NCBI GenBank assembly: GCA_000310025.1
Contig: FN647938.1
Location: 815,443-879,442 of the forward strand
Length of the DNA stretch: 64,000 bases
From: Ectocarpus siliculosus
Lineage: Eukaryota; Sar; Phaeophyceae; Ectocarpales; Ectocarpaceae
Direction: 5' to 3'
Positions within the stretch are counted from its first letter, which is position 1. Each line of letters begins with the position of its first letter. The notes under the pieces are model-generated. The model worked only from the letters and a program-made list of their open reading frames with translations. It made no database searches and had not been told where the DNA came from. The position numbers were made by a program, and so were the translations under genes. Positions 46,101-56,500 of this stretch are shown here, piece after piece.

Positions 46101-48568
46101 AGCTCAGCCTTTCGCCTGGTCGCCTTTGTACAGCATTCTTCGCACGCGCCCGGTGCGATCTCGCCGCACCTTTCCCTGACCCTCCGGTTCCTGTTCCCCC
46201 AAAACACCCGATGAATTAGGTGGTCGGAGATCTTGACGCACATCCCGTGCTCCGGAACCAACGGCAACGGGGGTGCCGCGGGCGAGCTTACCATCACCTC
46301 CACTCTTGAACCCATCGACGGTGTCTACGGAACCCTGGGCTTCGCCGGGCCTCGCGGCACCTACAATGACTGCCGCGGCATCAGCTACTCCGGAGAGATG
46401 TGAGTGTGGTTGCAGTTTGTAGTTGGTGATTTTCTGGTTGGAAAAGTGTTTGTCCACTTGATGCACACGACGTGGAGCTGACTGTCCACTCTTTAAACAT
46501 CGCCTGCACGCCGAAAGCAGGGCTTTCTTTCTGCGTTCGGGTCGTCTGTTTTTACCACGGTATGGTCGTTGTCTTCACAGCCTTTTAACCGTTCACATGC
46601 TCCCGGTATCCATTGTCAGGACGTTCGACATCGACGACATCGCTGAGATGGAGAGGCAGGGAACCTTCGAAGGTGTCATCCTCCACGAGATGGGCCACGT
46701 TATCGGCACCGGGTGAGATGACATCCTTGCAGGGGGACGCGATTACTTGATTCGTTTGTTCCCGCAATTGTGTGTTGAACCAGAGCCAGAAGGATGTGCT
46801 TGGCATGGCTACCCTCGTGCGAGTGTTGTAAAGGATTCGGCCCATATCTTGCGAGGTTGCCGCTCGGGGGTCTACAGCACTTGCGGGTTGTAGATGGGCT
46901 CTTCTCGTCTATATCACAACTCATGCATTGCTGTCCGTCTTTGCGCTCCGTGTGTTTCTTGACGTTTACCACCAGTACCCTGTGGGGTGAGTGTTCCGAT
47001 TGTGACAGCACCGGCAGCGCGGAATGGAAGTGCCCCCTGGCTGCCCAGGTGTACAACGACTTCATGGGAAACCCTGCTGGTTCCCGGGCCGACATCATCG
47101 AGCTCGAAGGCGGAACCGGTGAGCTTAATGAAGGACTGCATGCGGGGCAACGAAACAGTACGTGCAACTCTGCCATCGTGCACTGCCATTTGTCTTGGAA
47201 CTGTTGGTCACAAGTTTTAACTGGATCATGATGTTTATCAAACTTCCGTGGAAGGGGTTGCTCCTGCTTGTACCATGTCACAGGGTTGAGGTAGCTTGTC
47301 ACTCGTGTTCTATCGATCATGGGCCCGTCGTTCATCTGGACCTTGTATTCCGCTCAAAAGGCTACATGATGAAGCTAGCCGCAGATGTTTTCGCGCTCGA
47401 GTGTACGTTCGCTAACTTTCTAAAAATCGTGCGTCAACTCTGTCACGGTTCGCGATTCTTTCTCAGGTACAAGCTGCGGACACTTCAGCGAATCTACGTT
47501 CGAAGATGAACTCATGACTGGCTTCGTCAATGCGGTACGTCGTCAAATCGTCATGATAGCGTCCCCTCCCTTGCCAAGGGCGCGGAAATCACGCCCCTTT
47601 TTACGATATCGGCTGTTCACGATTACGCACGGACCCGACCATGATTTCGATCTGTGTGATATTCACTCTTATGGACGGATTGAGTGCCTTTTATTTATTT
47701 TTCTTGAACATGAATCATCGAGCGGGATTGATACTGTTGGTCGGATATATCAGCACCGAGAAATGCATATTTGCGCAGGCAAGCCCCCAAACAGCGATGA
47801 GATGGCACCACCAGCGGCGTGAAACAAGCTCTTGATTTTGACCTCTTTGTCCTTGTTTCCGCACACACCCGTCTTCTCCTGGATGCCCCAGGGTACGATG
47901 CCGCTTTCGAAGCTGACGTGCGCGTCTCTGGCTGACCAAGGCTACGTCGTCCAATCGTCAAAGGTAAGCGAATGGAGGCCTCTACCACTCCTAGCTTACC
48001 TCCCTCATTTCGAAAATACCCCCCATGTCGTGCAAAGTTGTACTTCGAAGTATTCATTGTAAACGTCTACGGAAGAGTATTCATTTTGAAATACCAGAAA
48101 ACCGCTCGGATAGGTGCCCACGTTCTCCTCTCTATAATTCGACAACAGCCCAAAGCCACGACTCAGTGGAAATTTAGCCACAGGCATCCCCATAGTCGAA
48201 GTAAACGGTGCACAAACCAGCCCGACGTCCATGGTGGTCCCAGGCAATCTCTTCGTTGCGGGGAAGAGCTTTGTCTCGTACACTAGAGGCCTGCACGGTG
48301 TTAATGCGCAATGTGGTGGGATGTCCACTCTATCGTGCACCAACACAACCCGCCCTCGCGCTCGGTTTCCTCCGCGTGTGTGATCTGGGTATTGTTCGCC
48401 CAACAGGCGGACTCGTACACCGTTCCGTCGCGTCGGGACCCCTCCGCCCGCCAGGACGAGACAAAGACATACAAGCTTGCGGAGAGCACCGACGACACGA
48501 CCATCGACGTTTGCAACGAGGAGGGAGAGATCGTCGACACCATGCAAGGGAAGAGGATCCGCTTCTGA
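31102..48568 (+). CDS. Gene B: secreted WSC / CAP / EGF-like / leishmanolysin-like metallopeptidase
   Basis: Fifteen exons join in phase to 763 codons: 31102-31203, 31522-31653, 42870-43029, 43330-43447, 43928-43985, 44220-44364, 44812-44965, 45140-45720, 45974-46058, 46220-46399, 46581-46712, 46976-47118, 47467-47534, 47892-47963, 48407-48568. Domains by residue: signal peptide (1 to about 20), WSC (50-140, YIDCYADEG to GGFWSFDLYY), CAP/SCP (163-290, with LLDLHNEAR, GYGENLY and CNYDP), Pro/Glu repeats (about 310-440), EGF-like (about 444-481) and zinc peptidase (about 484-710; HEMGH 607-611, His669, Met680). WSC and CAP are carbohydrate or extracellular modules, so it likely acts at the cell surface or wall. 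Exons 1-2 are linked to the rest across an 11.2-kb intron containing a gap, on the evidence of gene D and matching phase. The exon 2 donor (GTGGGA) is weak. Confidence 0.75.
31751..31958. repeat. 208-bp sequence repeated exactly across the assembly gap
   Basis: Identical to 32495-32702, starting directly after the N run. Exact identity next to a gap suggests an unresolved contig overlap rather than two genomic copies. Confidence 0.85.
31891..31958. repeat. 68-bp perfect palindrome, copy 1
   Basis: Perfectly self-complementary around AACGTT (centre 31924/31925). Each arm includes TGATCAGATGGTCTAAT, which resembles the 5' half and A box of a tRNA gene. To the right the sequence continues to GGATCAC, which could pair with TGATCAG as an acceptor stem (6 of 7 pairs). 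Confidence 0.85.
31981..32394. repeat. Inverted repeat around two divergent tRNA-like sequences
   Basis: The arms are 31990-32078 and 32300-32386 (anchor GATTGAGCGTAGAGATCTCC and its complement). The spacer holds a minus-strand tRNA-like unit (about 32188-32117, B-box-like GAGTTCGAATACC, ends GGATCAC). It also holds a plus-strand tRNA-like unit (about 32193-32266, A box TGGTCTAATGG, B box GGTTCGAATCC, possible anticodon loop CTTACAC). Their 5' ends meet at GTCAACGTTGAC. Stems are imperfect, so functional tRNAs are doubtful. Confidence 0.55.
32395..32494. other. Assembly gap (100 N)
   Basis: Exactly 100 N, a placeholder of unknown real length. The flanks are palindromic or duplicated, which explains the failure to assemble. 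Confidence 1.
32635..32702. repeat. 68-bp perfect palindrome, copy 2
   Basis: Same palindrome as 31891-31958. Here it is bounded by GGGGTGT on the left and GGGTGT on the right, which could be a short target duplication from insertion of the palindrome itself. Confidence 0.8.
33130..33625. repeat. Dispersed repeat units left of the tyrosine-recombinase element
   Basis: A unit with anchors AGCCCGCAGCCG, CTCGGCAGTCTGCACG and CTGCTGACACCGCCACGA occurs at about 33150-33265 and 33390-33535. It recurs right of the element at 41158-41275. A second unit (GGAAACTACxTACxTGGGGCT to GTAGTTCATTCAGCAGTCGG) is at 33555-33613 and 40503-40573. A third (GAGCACCGCGGCAAGGGGTG) is at 32979-33010 and 40728-40755. 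Confidence 0.65.
33852..34089. repeat. Split direct repeat B2 of the YR element
   Basis: 238 bp, matching 34421-34658 at an offset of 569. It is the 3' outer end on the coding strand. Confidence 0.85.
34158..34422. repeat. Split direct repeat A2 of the YR element
   Basis: 265 bp, matching 40105-40369 at an offset of 5947. It abuts B1 with a shared TT(T) junction, as in elements that replicate through a circle. Confidence 0.85.
34421..34658. repeat. Split direct repeat B1 of the YR element
   Basis: 238 bp copy of 33852-34089. It begins 42 bases beyond the YR stop codon. Confidence 0.85.
34700..35854 (-). CDS. DIRS-type tyrosine recombinase
   Basis: The frame is 384 codons, with the first ATG at codon 25 (35782). 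It cuts and rejoins DNA with a catalytic tyrosine and would integrate a circular intermediate. Visible catalytic set, numbered from codon 1: Arg175 in LFITRSDEV, Lys226 in FRGHKADQ, His314 and Arg317 in LHSLRIGGATAL, Trp341 in GKWRSDAY, and Tyr349 (or Tyr346) in YKPYAR. An N-terminal SAM-like core-binding part starts near SSSRRTYTSGFNSW. HSLRIGGAT is the form typical of DIRS/Ngaro recombinases rather than phage integrases. It ends 42 bases before repeat B1, and a gag-like region lies 72 bases upstream. The gene is intact, so the element could supply recombinase. Confidence 0.9.
   Translation of the reverse strand: MAPGLSAGSGPGTGRTGLCYRRLGMQLVEHSVASSSRRTYTSGFNSWCTFRRLTEKPKFLGQRAGDLHVWELIDFVAWCFESEGNLASTISGKLTAVQHFHRLEASVELDLSSPMLKGALRGIARNHVAVGTVRRVRLPVSWRMLLDGESASQNWGEGGRVMWLCLCLSYLFITRSDEVFANDAGRVHEAHCLTRADVALFAGETQLVFSHYRRADRVEMRFRGHKADQEQKGNIRVRTRDEVTGPQSGVRARGGAVALVVELLSCHATFPDSAPLASYRSGRAVRVVRYTAALRALREVVARSGRNPQEYALHSLRIGGATALASGGDIAERVIQREGKWRSDAYKPYARNNVEDSRRVSRKLTDGSRIVSRQPGEGTVWGNG
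35926..36896 (-). pseudogene. Gag-like region of the YR element, coding split over three frames
   Basis: The minus strand from 36896 encodes an Arg/Ser-rich part and a coiled coil (ELASLRGLVDGLREELQRKR). At a run of ten C on the plus strand (36429-36438) the likely coding frame shifts to one containing ARMWGDLRRVKAWLILGRPP. It shifts again to a frame with a CCCH zinc-finger-like motif, CFAFNSSSGCHDRNCPHIH (C-x8-C-x4-C-x3-H). Coiled coil plus a C-terminal zinc finger fits a capsid-like Gag of a retroelement. The homopolymer shift may be a sequencing error, programmed frameshifting or real decay. Confidence 0.6.
37195..38965. repeat. Satellite array with about 251-bp higher-order repeats
   Basis: The core TGCTTCCACTCATTGGCGCG plus TCCCGTxCTGATxC recurs roughly 25 times. 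From about 37790 the cores are organised in threes. The anchor CGGTTAACTCTACTCGCCAA followed by the hyper-variant blocks repeats at about 37790, 38041, 38291, 38543 and 38794, a period of 250-252. Before 37790 the order is irregular. It lies within the YR element, upstream of gag. Minus-strand frames read GRANEWKHP repeatedly, but this is a repeat artefact, not a protein. Confidence 0.85.
39770..39862. repeat. Tandem duplication of about 45 bp
   Basis: TTTTTTCTTCAG(A/C)GAGAG-TACGTCT...GGTTGGGA(C/T)GAACCGCAT occurs twice in a row. A second small tandem pair (GGACTTGTC(G/A)ATACCATC) is at about 39425-39472. Confidence 0.6.
40105..40369. repeat. Split direct repeat A1 of the YR element
   Basis: 265 bp copy of 34158-34422. 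It is the 5' outer end on the coding strand. Confidence 0.85.
40370..42869. other. Rest of gene B intron 2, with repeats
   Basis: No gene is seen. A direct repeat of about 47 bases (GACCCGATTCGCAGGGTATC onward) is at 40946-40993 and 41093-41140. A B-box-like GGTTCGAATCTCC is at 41029, shortly followed by a T run. The repeat unit shared with 33150-33535 is at 41158-41275. The 45 bases before 42870 resemble the same intron end in gene D. Confidence 0.45.
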
Positions 48569-51500
48569 TCCGAACGACTGCTTGCAAGAGGAACACCGCT
48601 GTGCCCCAAAATATGCTGCGAGTTTAGCTACTGCTTCCCAAGCGGCTGCTGAACGAGCGTGCAGAGGACATGATGCATCTTGTGCGGTGTTCAGGATTGT
48701 TTAGAATATATAGCTACAAACTAGCGTGTTTGCTCACAAGCTATAACATGTACCGTCGCCTGTTTTCCCATTTCGCTTTAGTACTCTTTTGTTTTTAGCT
48801 TCGGCACACTCAGATTCATGCAATTTTTTAGCCCAACACTTGGGAATGTACCATGCTGTTTACTGTTCCAGAGGTGTCGGGCCGTTTTCGCGTCCGTCGG
48901 TTGCTGGCCCTTTCTGCGGACCCGAAAGATCAGCCACTCGTCGATAGCGTTTCTACCTACTGCTGTGGAAGTCTCGCCCAATGATTTTGCTGTTTAGCTA
49001 CCCTCAGACGTGCATGCTTTTGATGCGCGAACCAGTGCCGTCTCCTACTCGTAGATGTTGCACCTTAGTCCATCCTTTGTTTGATTGACAGGTGTTGTGT
49101 GTGAATTTGTTTGGCTTTTTACACGGGTTGCTGTCGTTCGTGAGGAACATAGCCGTGGTCCCCATCCCGTACGTAAGCAAGGTGCCCGTCACCATATCGT
49201 TGTGCATTGAATTATGTTTTTTTGTTTACGGTTTGGTCCCAGTGGATGAACCGGCAGAATTGGCGGTGCGTTTTCCGGAGCACACTAGCACTCGTAAGGG
49301 GAGGATTTACTCTTGGTATATTTTCGTGGCTATTGCCTCACGTTTGTTTTCGAAACGCACGCTGATGATTGTGTTAAGTGCTGCGATAGGATTGGGAAAT
49401 AACAGCGCAAAGGTTGTCAACTTACCTGTTAATAATACGTGAGTCGGGGATCTTGGCTGGGAAGAGTTGAAGCTCGTGCAGGACACCTTGTTTGTTCCAA
49501 AGTCGTCGTTTTTGAGTACCAAGAAAGGTGCAATGACTCAAAACTTCGTGTTGGCTCTTTCACGGCGTGGTTGATAATTTGTATTCTTTCGAGGAACCGC
49601 CTAAGGTTTCTCCCTTCAATCCGAAACCCTTTAAAACACTGAACACTGAACTCCAGGAGAGGAGTTGATTATCACACCCACCCGTGTAGTGCAAGACTGG
49701 GGCAGGAACCGAAACCTCCGGAATGTGTCACATCGACGCACGCCTGGCTAGGGGCTCTCGGACATCGGGGCTTTGCCCTGGGGTATGTGCGTTTTGTTTG
49801 CGCCCAAACAAACCCTGGCGGGTATCGGAAACACAACAATACTCAGCAGATCGCATAGAAAGGAAACACATCCCTCGGACCATGTGGCAGCACCCACTCG
49901 CCGACTGGATGAAATCGACGGGGCAGTGATATATGTAGACTGGGCCACTCTGTGCAGGGTGTCGTACCGCTCAGAAGGAAATCATCTCTTGAAGATGAGT
50001 GAATCTGGTCTCACGCCAGGCCACTAGGTATTGCCCACGCGTAAGTCGCGTGCTTTGTAAATGTACAGCATGTCCACTATGCTAGAAGGCAGCGCTGACT
50101 TGAGGTTAGTGGATATGCTGTACATCTAACAAGAGAACAACGCGGTTGGATCCCTCTAGACTATGGGACCATTTTTGTGATGCCATTTTTTCGGGAAGGA
50201 ATAATGTCTGGGAACACGCCTGGAAGGATTCACTCCATCCATTCGTCCAAGGGATACAGAATATTCCCGCCTGCAAGAAGAACGTAGTCAACCTGCAGCG
50301 AATGCGCAATAATTGCTACCAAACCAGCTGACAAAAATCCAACCTGTATATTCCTCGAACTGTAAGCTTCATTCGGTCTCCGATGGAAACAATATTTGTC
50401 GCAGATGCTGATATTCCGATACCCCCACCCTTGCCCGGCCATGCAAAAAATAGGCGATCTTGACCGACGTATTATCGCACGCGTGTTGCGACATCTATCT
50501 CGACTTTGTCTCGGTGGGGCACCGCAAATCATGGTCCCTCACAAGTTACATCAACTTCCGCGCGCTGTATGCATGGCACACTCCACATATTTTATTTTTT
50601 TTTGGTCTTCACTTCAAATCAGCGCTCACAGCACTATTTAGTGCCGTTTGCTCCAACCCGTGGTCACACAGAAGAGCCCCTCTCTACCCTCCCCTCCTGC
50701 GGTACTTTGCCTTAAATTTTTAATGCGAGAAGAGTTTGACACTCTCTTCCCTCTGTGTACACGCGAACTAGCGTTATCCACTAAATAGGCCAGAAGCGGA
50801 AGCGAGAGAAAAACTCCCTTTGCAAGAAAAGCTCGCTTACGCCGGGATTCGAACCCCTGACCTGACCTCTAGAAGGTTTCGAGGATACCAACTAGACCAC
50901 CGGGGCGACCGGCACAATACAAGTGGACGGCCAAGCACGACCATGTGCGCTGTTTCTCCCTCATCTTCACCAGTTCACCGTGTAGTGTGCGCCGTCTTGA
51001 TCGCTCTATTTGGCTTCTCGAACAATATATTTTGAAACAGTACGAATCTCAGAGTTCACTTGGCAGCCACCGACGACGGCACATGATACTCTCAGATGTG
51101 GTTTATGTAGCAATGAAAATATTTGGGTGAGGGCCGAGTGAGTGAGTAACTGCAGTGCCAACAAGTTATGATGATAGGAGAGTCGAAAGAAAGCGCTATT
51201 CGGTGCGCCAATGCGCTGCGTTCTAGATGAACTTGAGGTAGGTAGAACGTGTGCGGCATGTGTGGCCATGCGCGCTGTGTCTCTCCTCTTCACCGTCTCA
51301 GTCGCCGTCTTCCTGTTTAGATCGTCCGTTTGTTCTGACGTTATGGATCGCTCATTGTTCCTCTTCTTCTCGAATAAATATGTGTTGAACCTATCGATGG
51401 ATAGTAGATGATTCATTCACAGATGGATTCAGTGTCTACAATAAGAGAATTAATTGAGAAATAGTATCAAATAAATGTGCATCAATCATCATCACGCTAG

Positions 51501-53558
51501 TAAATACAAACTACATACATATAGACGTTCTTTCGATAACATTTCCTTTCCTGCACAAGATAACAAGTCTCAAGTGTACTTTTTTGCGGTATACTTTTTC
51601 AGGGTGGCCGCGGGCAGAAGATATTGTGACTGACTGACTGAGGAGCGATCGGGACGACTGGAAATAATACGTGACTACAACAACGAACGGTTGACCGGCG
51701 AATGTTCTAGCACCACACCCGTGTTCTCACCGCACGCCTGTGGATTTCTTTGTATTTTTGTTTCCATCCGCCGTCGGGTCGTGATCTGCCAACCCTGTAA
51801 ACTCAGCCAGCGGCAAACTAAAGAAATCCGCAGATCAAAATCAGCTTCAGACAGGCAGGCAACACGGACAATACTTTCTGCTCGCGTTGATACGTCTACA
51901 ACATTAAATATCTCCGGCTACCGACGCGTGCCGCCGCAGAACACCCAATTTCACAAACAAACAAGAGCAGATCGATTCACGTAATAACCTGGAACCTCGA
52001 AACCGCTGATAAAAATAAACTACATAGAGAGCAGAGAGTCGCGTGTGCTAAAGGGGTGTATCTCGTGGCCGCCTGTGTTTTCTCATCCCACGTTTCTCGT
52101 CATAAAGAATGTAGGAATTATGTAGTTCCGTGTTCTCGTTGGTCAGCCAGTGTACGCCGGTAAAAATGCAAAGACACACGCACTAAGTTGCATCGGTCCG
52201 CTTCTTCCAGCACGTTGTTCCCTTTTGCGCGCATGGTTCCATGGTTCCAGAACATGCACCCACCAAACACACAGTACCTGGTTTTTATTATATTTCCAAG
52301 AGACGGCCAAACTATGCATGCTGGTGAGCACAAGAGTGAAAGTGGGAAGATGAAAATGCATTGTGAACCCATACTCACTCGCTCGCATGAGCAAAGCGAA
52401 GCGAAACTTGGAATCTTGAATCGCTTCACACGAAACTCTGATCATTTCGCGAGCAACATTAAAACCATAAGCACTCACCCACCACATGATAAATTGTAAC
52501 GACACTTGGATAAGAAAGTGAATGAACTCCATGCTTGGATATGAATGCCCAAACGATTTCGGCAACACAACACCCGATATAGATTCATGCAACGCCTTAC
52601 TCTTCCCGGCCAGTATCCTCGGTTCAACAAACAAACACCGGCTTTTTCAACTCCAAACAGCAAAAACAACAGCACACGTATCGAACAATTAAGTTGACGG
52701 AAGTTTGCGCTGCTCGACGACAACATCACTTTCCGCGCAATATATTAAGTCAACTCACATTCATTCTCGTCCGATCCTTGTACAACACTTCGATCGTCAG
52801 AGTGAATTTCGAATCCAAATGAGAAGAGACCGGCAATAATCAAGATAGTTCGACCTCTCCTGGGAGCGGCATTGTGCTTCCCGGAACGGCACAGCCATTT
52901 CTGCCGGTTCATCGACTCGGGACACAATCGCAGAATCCACCTTACAACGCACACCGACAACTTGAGTGCGTGCGGCACGTAGGTGTCGGATATTTTGCTC
53001 ACGAGCAACTGCAGCCCGTGCAAAAATAAAAACTCATACAATTTGTATTCACAAACCTCTCCCGTCATTTCCCAAAGGATCAACAAGGTACACCACTTTC
53101 AAATAGGAGGGGATGGCACTGGTTCAGAAGCATAGTCTACACTGGAGAGATTACCTCGCAGAAAAGTTGCAAGCAACACAAGTTGAGCGAGACTCAAGTA
53201 GGTGGTAAATACGATATCGACGAGTAGCTGAACGAAGGCCTGAAACCCTCGAAAAGTAAACAGTACGGCACATCACCTCAGTGTTGGGCAACTTTCTAAA
53301 CAATGGCGTGCATATAGGGTGTACGTATGCCGCAGCTAAAAAAAAAACGGAAAATAAAAACCACATGGGACAGCAAGCGATGATGCGTGTGGCTTCTTGC
53401 CAGAAAACTACTGTATGCTAACGGCCCCCGACATAGCGTGCGAGGAGCATCATGTTCTCTGGACGCTCATGAACGACGATATCACTAGCGGCATTAGCAG
53501 CGAAATTGCAGCACATCGGGGAGCGTAGTGTGCTTCCTCTTGCAAGCAGTCGTTCGGA
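48569..53558. other. Convergent spacer between genes B and D
   Basis: The counterpart of 3034-10356 without the LINE. It carries the same inverted, exon-like blocks (49085-49490 and the complement of 52600-53060). One block reads FLHGLQLLVSKISDTYVP, then later RILAGKSKALHES, on the minus strand. No product can be assigned. Confidence 0.35.
50588..50916 (-). mobile_element. tRNA-derived SINE insertion
   Basis: The paralogous site at 5101-5115 reads ACTCCACAATACAAG with no insert. Here about 329 bases intervene, with CACA on both sides (50584-50587 and 50913-50916). On the minus strand the 5' end is tRNA-like: A box TGGTCTAGTTGG (about 50898) and B box GGTTCGAATCC (about 50852). The 3' end is A-rich (A9 TAAAATA). 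Internal Pol III promoter, A-tail and empty site together identify a SINE. The tRNA-like stems are degenerate, so the parent tRNA is not clear. Confidence 0.85.
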
Positions 53559-56500
53559 TCAGAAGCGGATCCGCTTCCCTTGCATGGTGTCGACGATCTC
53601 TCCCTCCTCGTTGCAAACGTCGATGGTCGTGTCGTCGGTGCTCTCCGCAAGCTTGTATGTCTTGGTCTCGCCCTGGCGGGCGGAGGGGTCCCGACGGGAC
53701 GGAACGGTGTACGAGTCCGCCTGTTGCGCGAACAAAACCAGGTCACACACGCGGAGGAAACCGAGGGCGAGGGCGGGTTGTTGTGCTCGTGAACATGATG
53801 TGATCAGTGTGGAACGGTTCTAATTCTTCACGCTAGCCCATAGTCCCAGGACAAACAGCAATCCGGCTACAAACCCATACGAAGCACGCACAACGTCAAC
53901 CAACGAGTGAGTAGAAATGACGGGGTCATAAACCAGCTCTGGGGCGCCCAGAGAGGCCTATCGCGAGTAGTTCTGCCCGAGTTGTCTCTCTCTCTCATCG
54001 GACCCGTGGCGCGTCAAGCGACAGGTAGGTAAATGATTGCTGCACACCGCTCACTTCCGGCCGAATGACTCGACCTACTCTACTTTCGAATGATTTGCGA
54101 TGCACATGACCAAGTTTTGTCGAGCCTGTGACCACGGAAGTTGGTGTATTGTCGATTAAAACACGACATGGATAGGGAGTATCTAGACCCCACCAATTGG
54201 AGCGGTTGCCCGGTGCTCAATAGTGAACGGGTAGGAGCGGCGTGGGAGACAGCCGAAGGAAGGGAGATGAGCTCCATGTGGAAGAGGCCTGAATTATCTT
54301 ACCTTGGCCGGTTGGACGACGTAGCCTCGGTCCGCCAGAGATGCGCACGTCAGCTTCGAAAGCGGCATCTGGCCCTGCCGGATCCAAGAAGACGGTGCGT
54401 GTGGAAACAATCGACAGAAACAGGTCAACGTCACGTTCGTTTCACACGACTGGTGGTGCTCTCTTGTTCTGTGCGTGAATGTCCCTCCGTTCATCTCGTG
54501 CTCAAGACCGAACCAATGTTATCAATCCCACCCGATTTTCCTATGAGCTCATTGCGTCCACAGGTACGTAATTGACACATCGGTTAATCGCCGGGTCGGG
54601 CGTAGCCATAAACTGCCAAGAGCTAGAAACGGTGTCATTTCCACGCACTTGCCAGGGGATGGGACACTAGCATCACGATTGGACGACGTACCGCATTGAC
54701 GTAGCCAGTCATGAGTTCATCTTCGAAAGTCGATTCGCTGAAGTGTCCGCAGCTTGTACCTGAGAATCGTGAACCGTACGAAGGTCACACACGCACTCTG
54801 ATAGTTAGCGAGCGTATGTTCTGCGGCTAGCTTCACAACATGCCGGCAATTGAGGAGAACAGGTTACAGGGGGAAGGCGGATACAATCGGTTCACCACGA
54901 ACGATACGCCACCTCAACCCTCGGCTATATCAGAAGCAGCAGCAACCCCCTCCATACGTACGTATGTGCGAACCATGTATCATTGCAAACAAGCATCCGC
55001 AATGCACGATACCATGCAGTCCTGCATTAAGCTCACCGGTTCCGCCTTCGAGCTCGATGATGTCGGCCCGGGAACCAGCAGGGTTTCCCATGAAGTCGTT
55101 GTACACCTGGGCAGCCAGGGGGCACTTCCATTCCGCGCTGCCGGTGCTGTCACAATCGGAACACTCACCCCACAGGGTACTGGTGGTAAACGTCAAGAAA
55201 CACACGGAGCGCAAAAACGGACAGCAATGCATGAGTTTCGATAAAGATGAGAAGAGCCCGCCCACAACCCGCAAGTGCTGTAGACCCCCGAGCGGCAACC
55301 TCGCAAGATATTGGCCGAATCCTTCACAACACTCGCACGAGGGTAGACATGCCAAGCACATCCTTCTGGCTCTGGTTCAACACACAATTGCGGGAACAAA
55401 CGAATCACGTAATCGCGTCCCCCTGCAAGGATGTCATCTCACCCGGTGCCGATAACGTGGCCCATCTCGTGGAGGATGACACCTTCGAAGGTTCCCTGCC
55501 TCTCCATCTCAGCGATGTCGTCGATGTCGAACGTCCTGACGATGGATGCCGGGAGCACGTCAACGTTAGGTAAAGGTGTGGCGGCGACGACCGGTGTGGC
55601 GGCGACGACCATACCGTGGTAAAAACAGACGAACCGAGCCTAGCATTGGAGTCCTTGCTGCATGCAGGTGATGTAGTAAGAGCGGACAGCCAGCTGCACC
55701 TGGTGTCGATGAAGCGGATAAACATTGCCCTATCGGAGAATCGACCACATTCAACGCAGAAATCCAACTACAAACTACAACCACACTCACATCTCTCCCG
55801 AGTAGCTGATGCCACGGCAGTCACTGTAGGTGCCGCGAGGCCCGGCGAAGCCCAGGGTTCCGTAGACACCGTCGATGGGTTCAAGAGTGGAGGTGATGGT
55901 AAGCTCGCCCGCGGCACCCCCGTTGCCGTTGGTTCCGGAGCACGGGATGTGAGTCAAGACTTCCGACCACCTAATTCATCGGGTGTTTTGGGCGAACAGG
56001 AAGGGTCGGGGAAAGGTGCAGCGATAGATTCACACCGGGCGCATGAAAACACGGACATGAGCAAACACATGCTCTACAAGAACTTGTGCCAGGCGAAAGG
56101 CTGAGCTCGACGAGACTGAGTTACAATGAAGCTGACCTCCCAGCCTTACCTGTTGGCTGCGCTTTGGAAGACGCCCTTGCGTTCGTCAGTCCACGATCCG
56201 AGGAAGTTCACCGTGATGAAGAACTCAGACATGCCTGAAGACAGCAAGTAGGCGGCAAACGTTGTCAAGTTTCGGACAACAAAATGGGCATCGACGGCCG
56301 GCGCTACCGTCTATCCCGGAGGATGTCCTGGTGCACCACGTCGCGATTACATGCAGTGTGTACTCGGTGGCGTGTTCTGAACTCCCGAAACACGTTTCAC
56401 ACGGCCCCTCGCGTTCCTACTGAACGAAATTATTCCCCAAACCTCCACGTGTTTGTCTACAGAGTACAGACATGAGAGAATAACAGCAACAGCACGTGTT

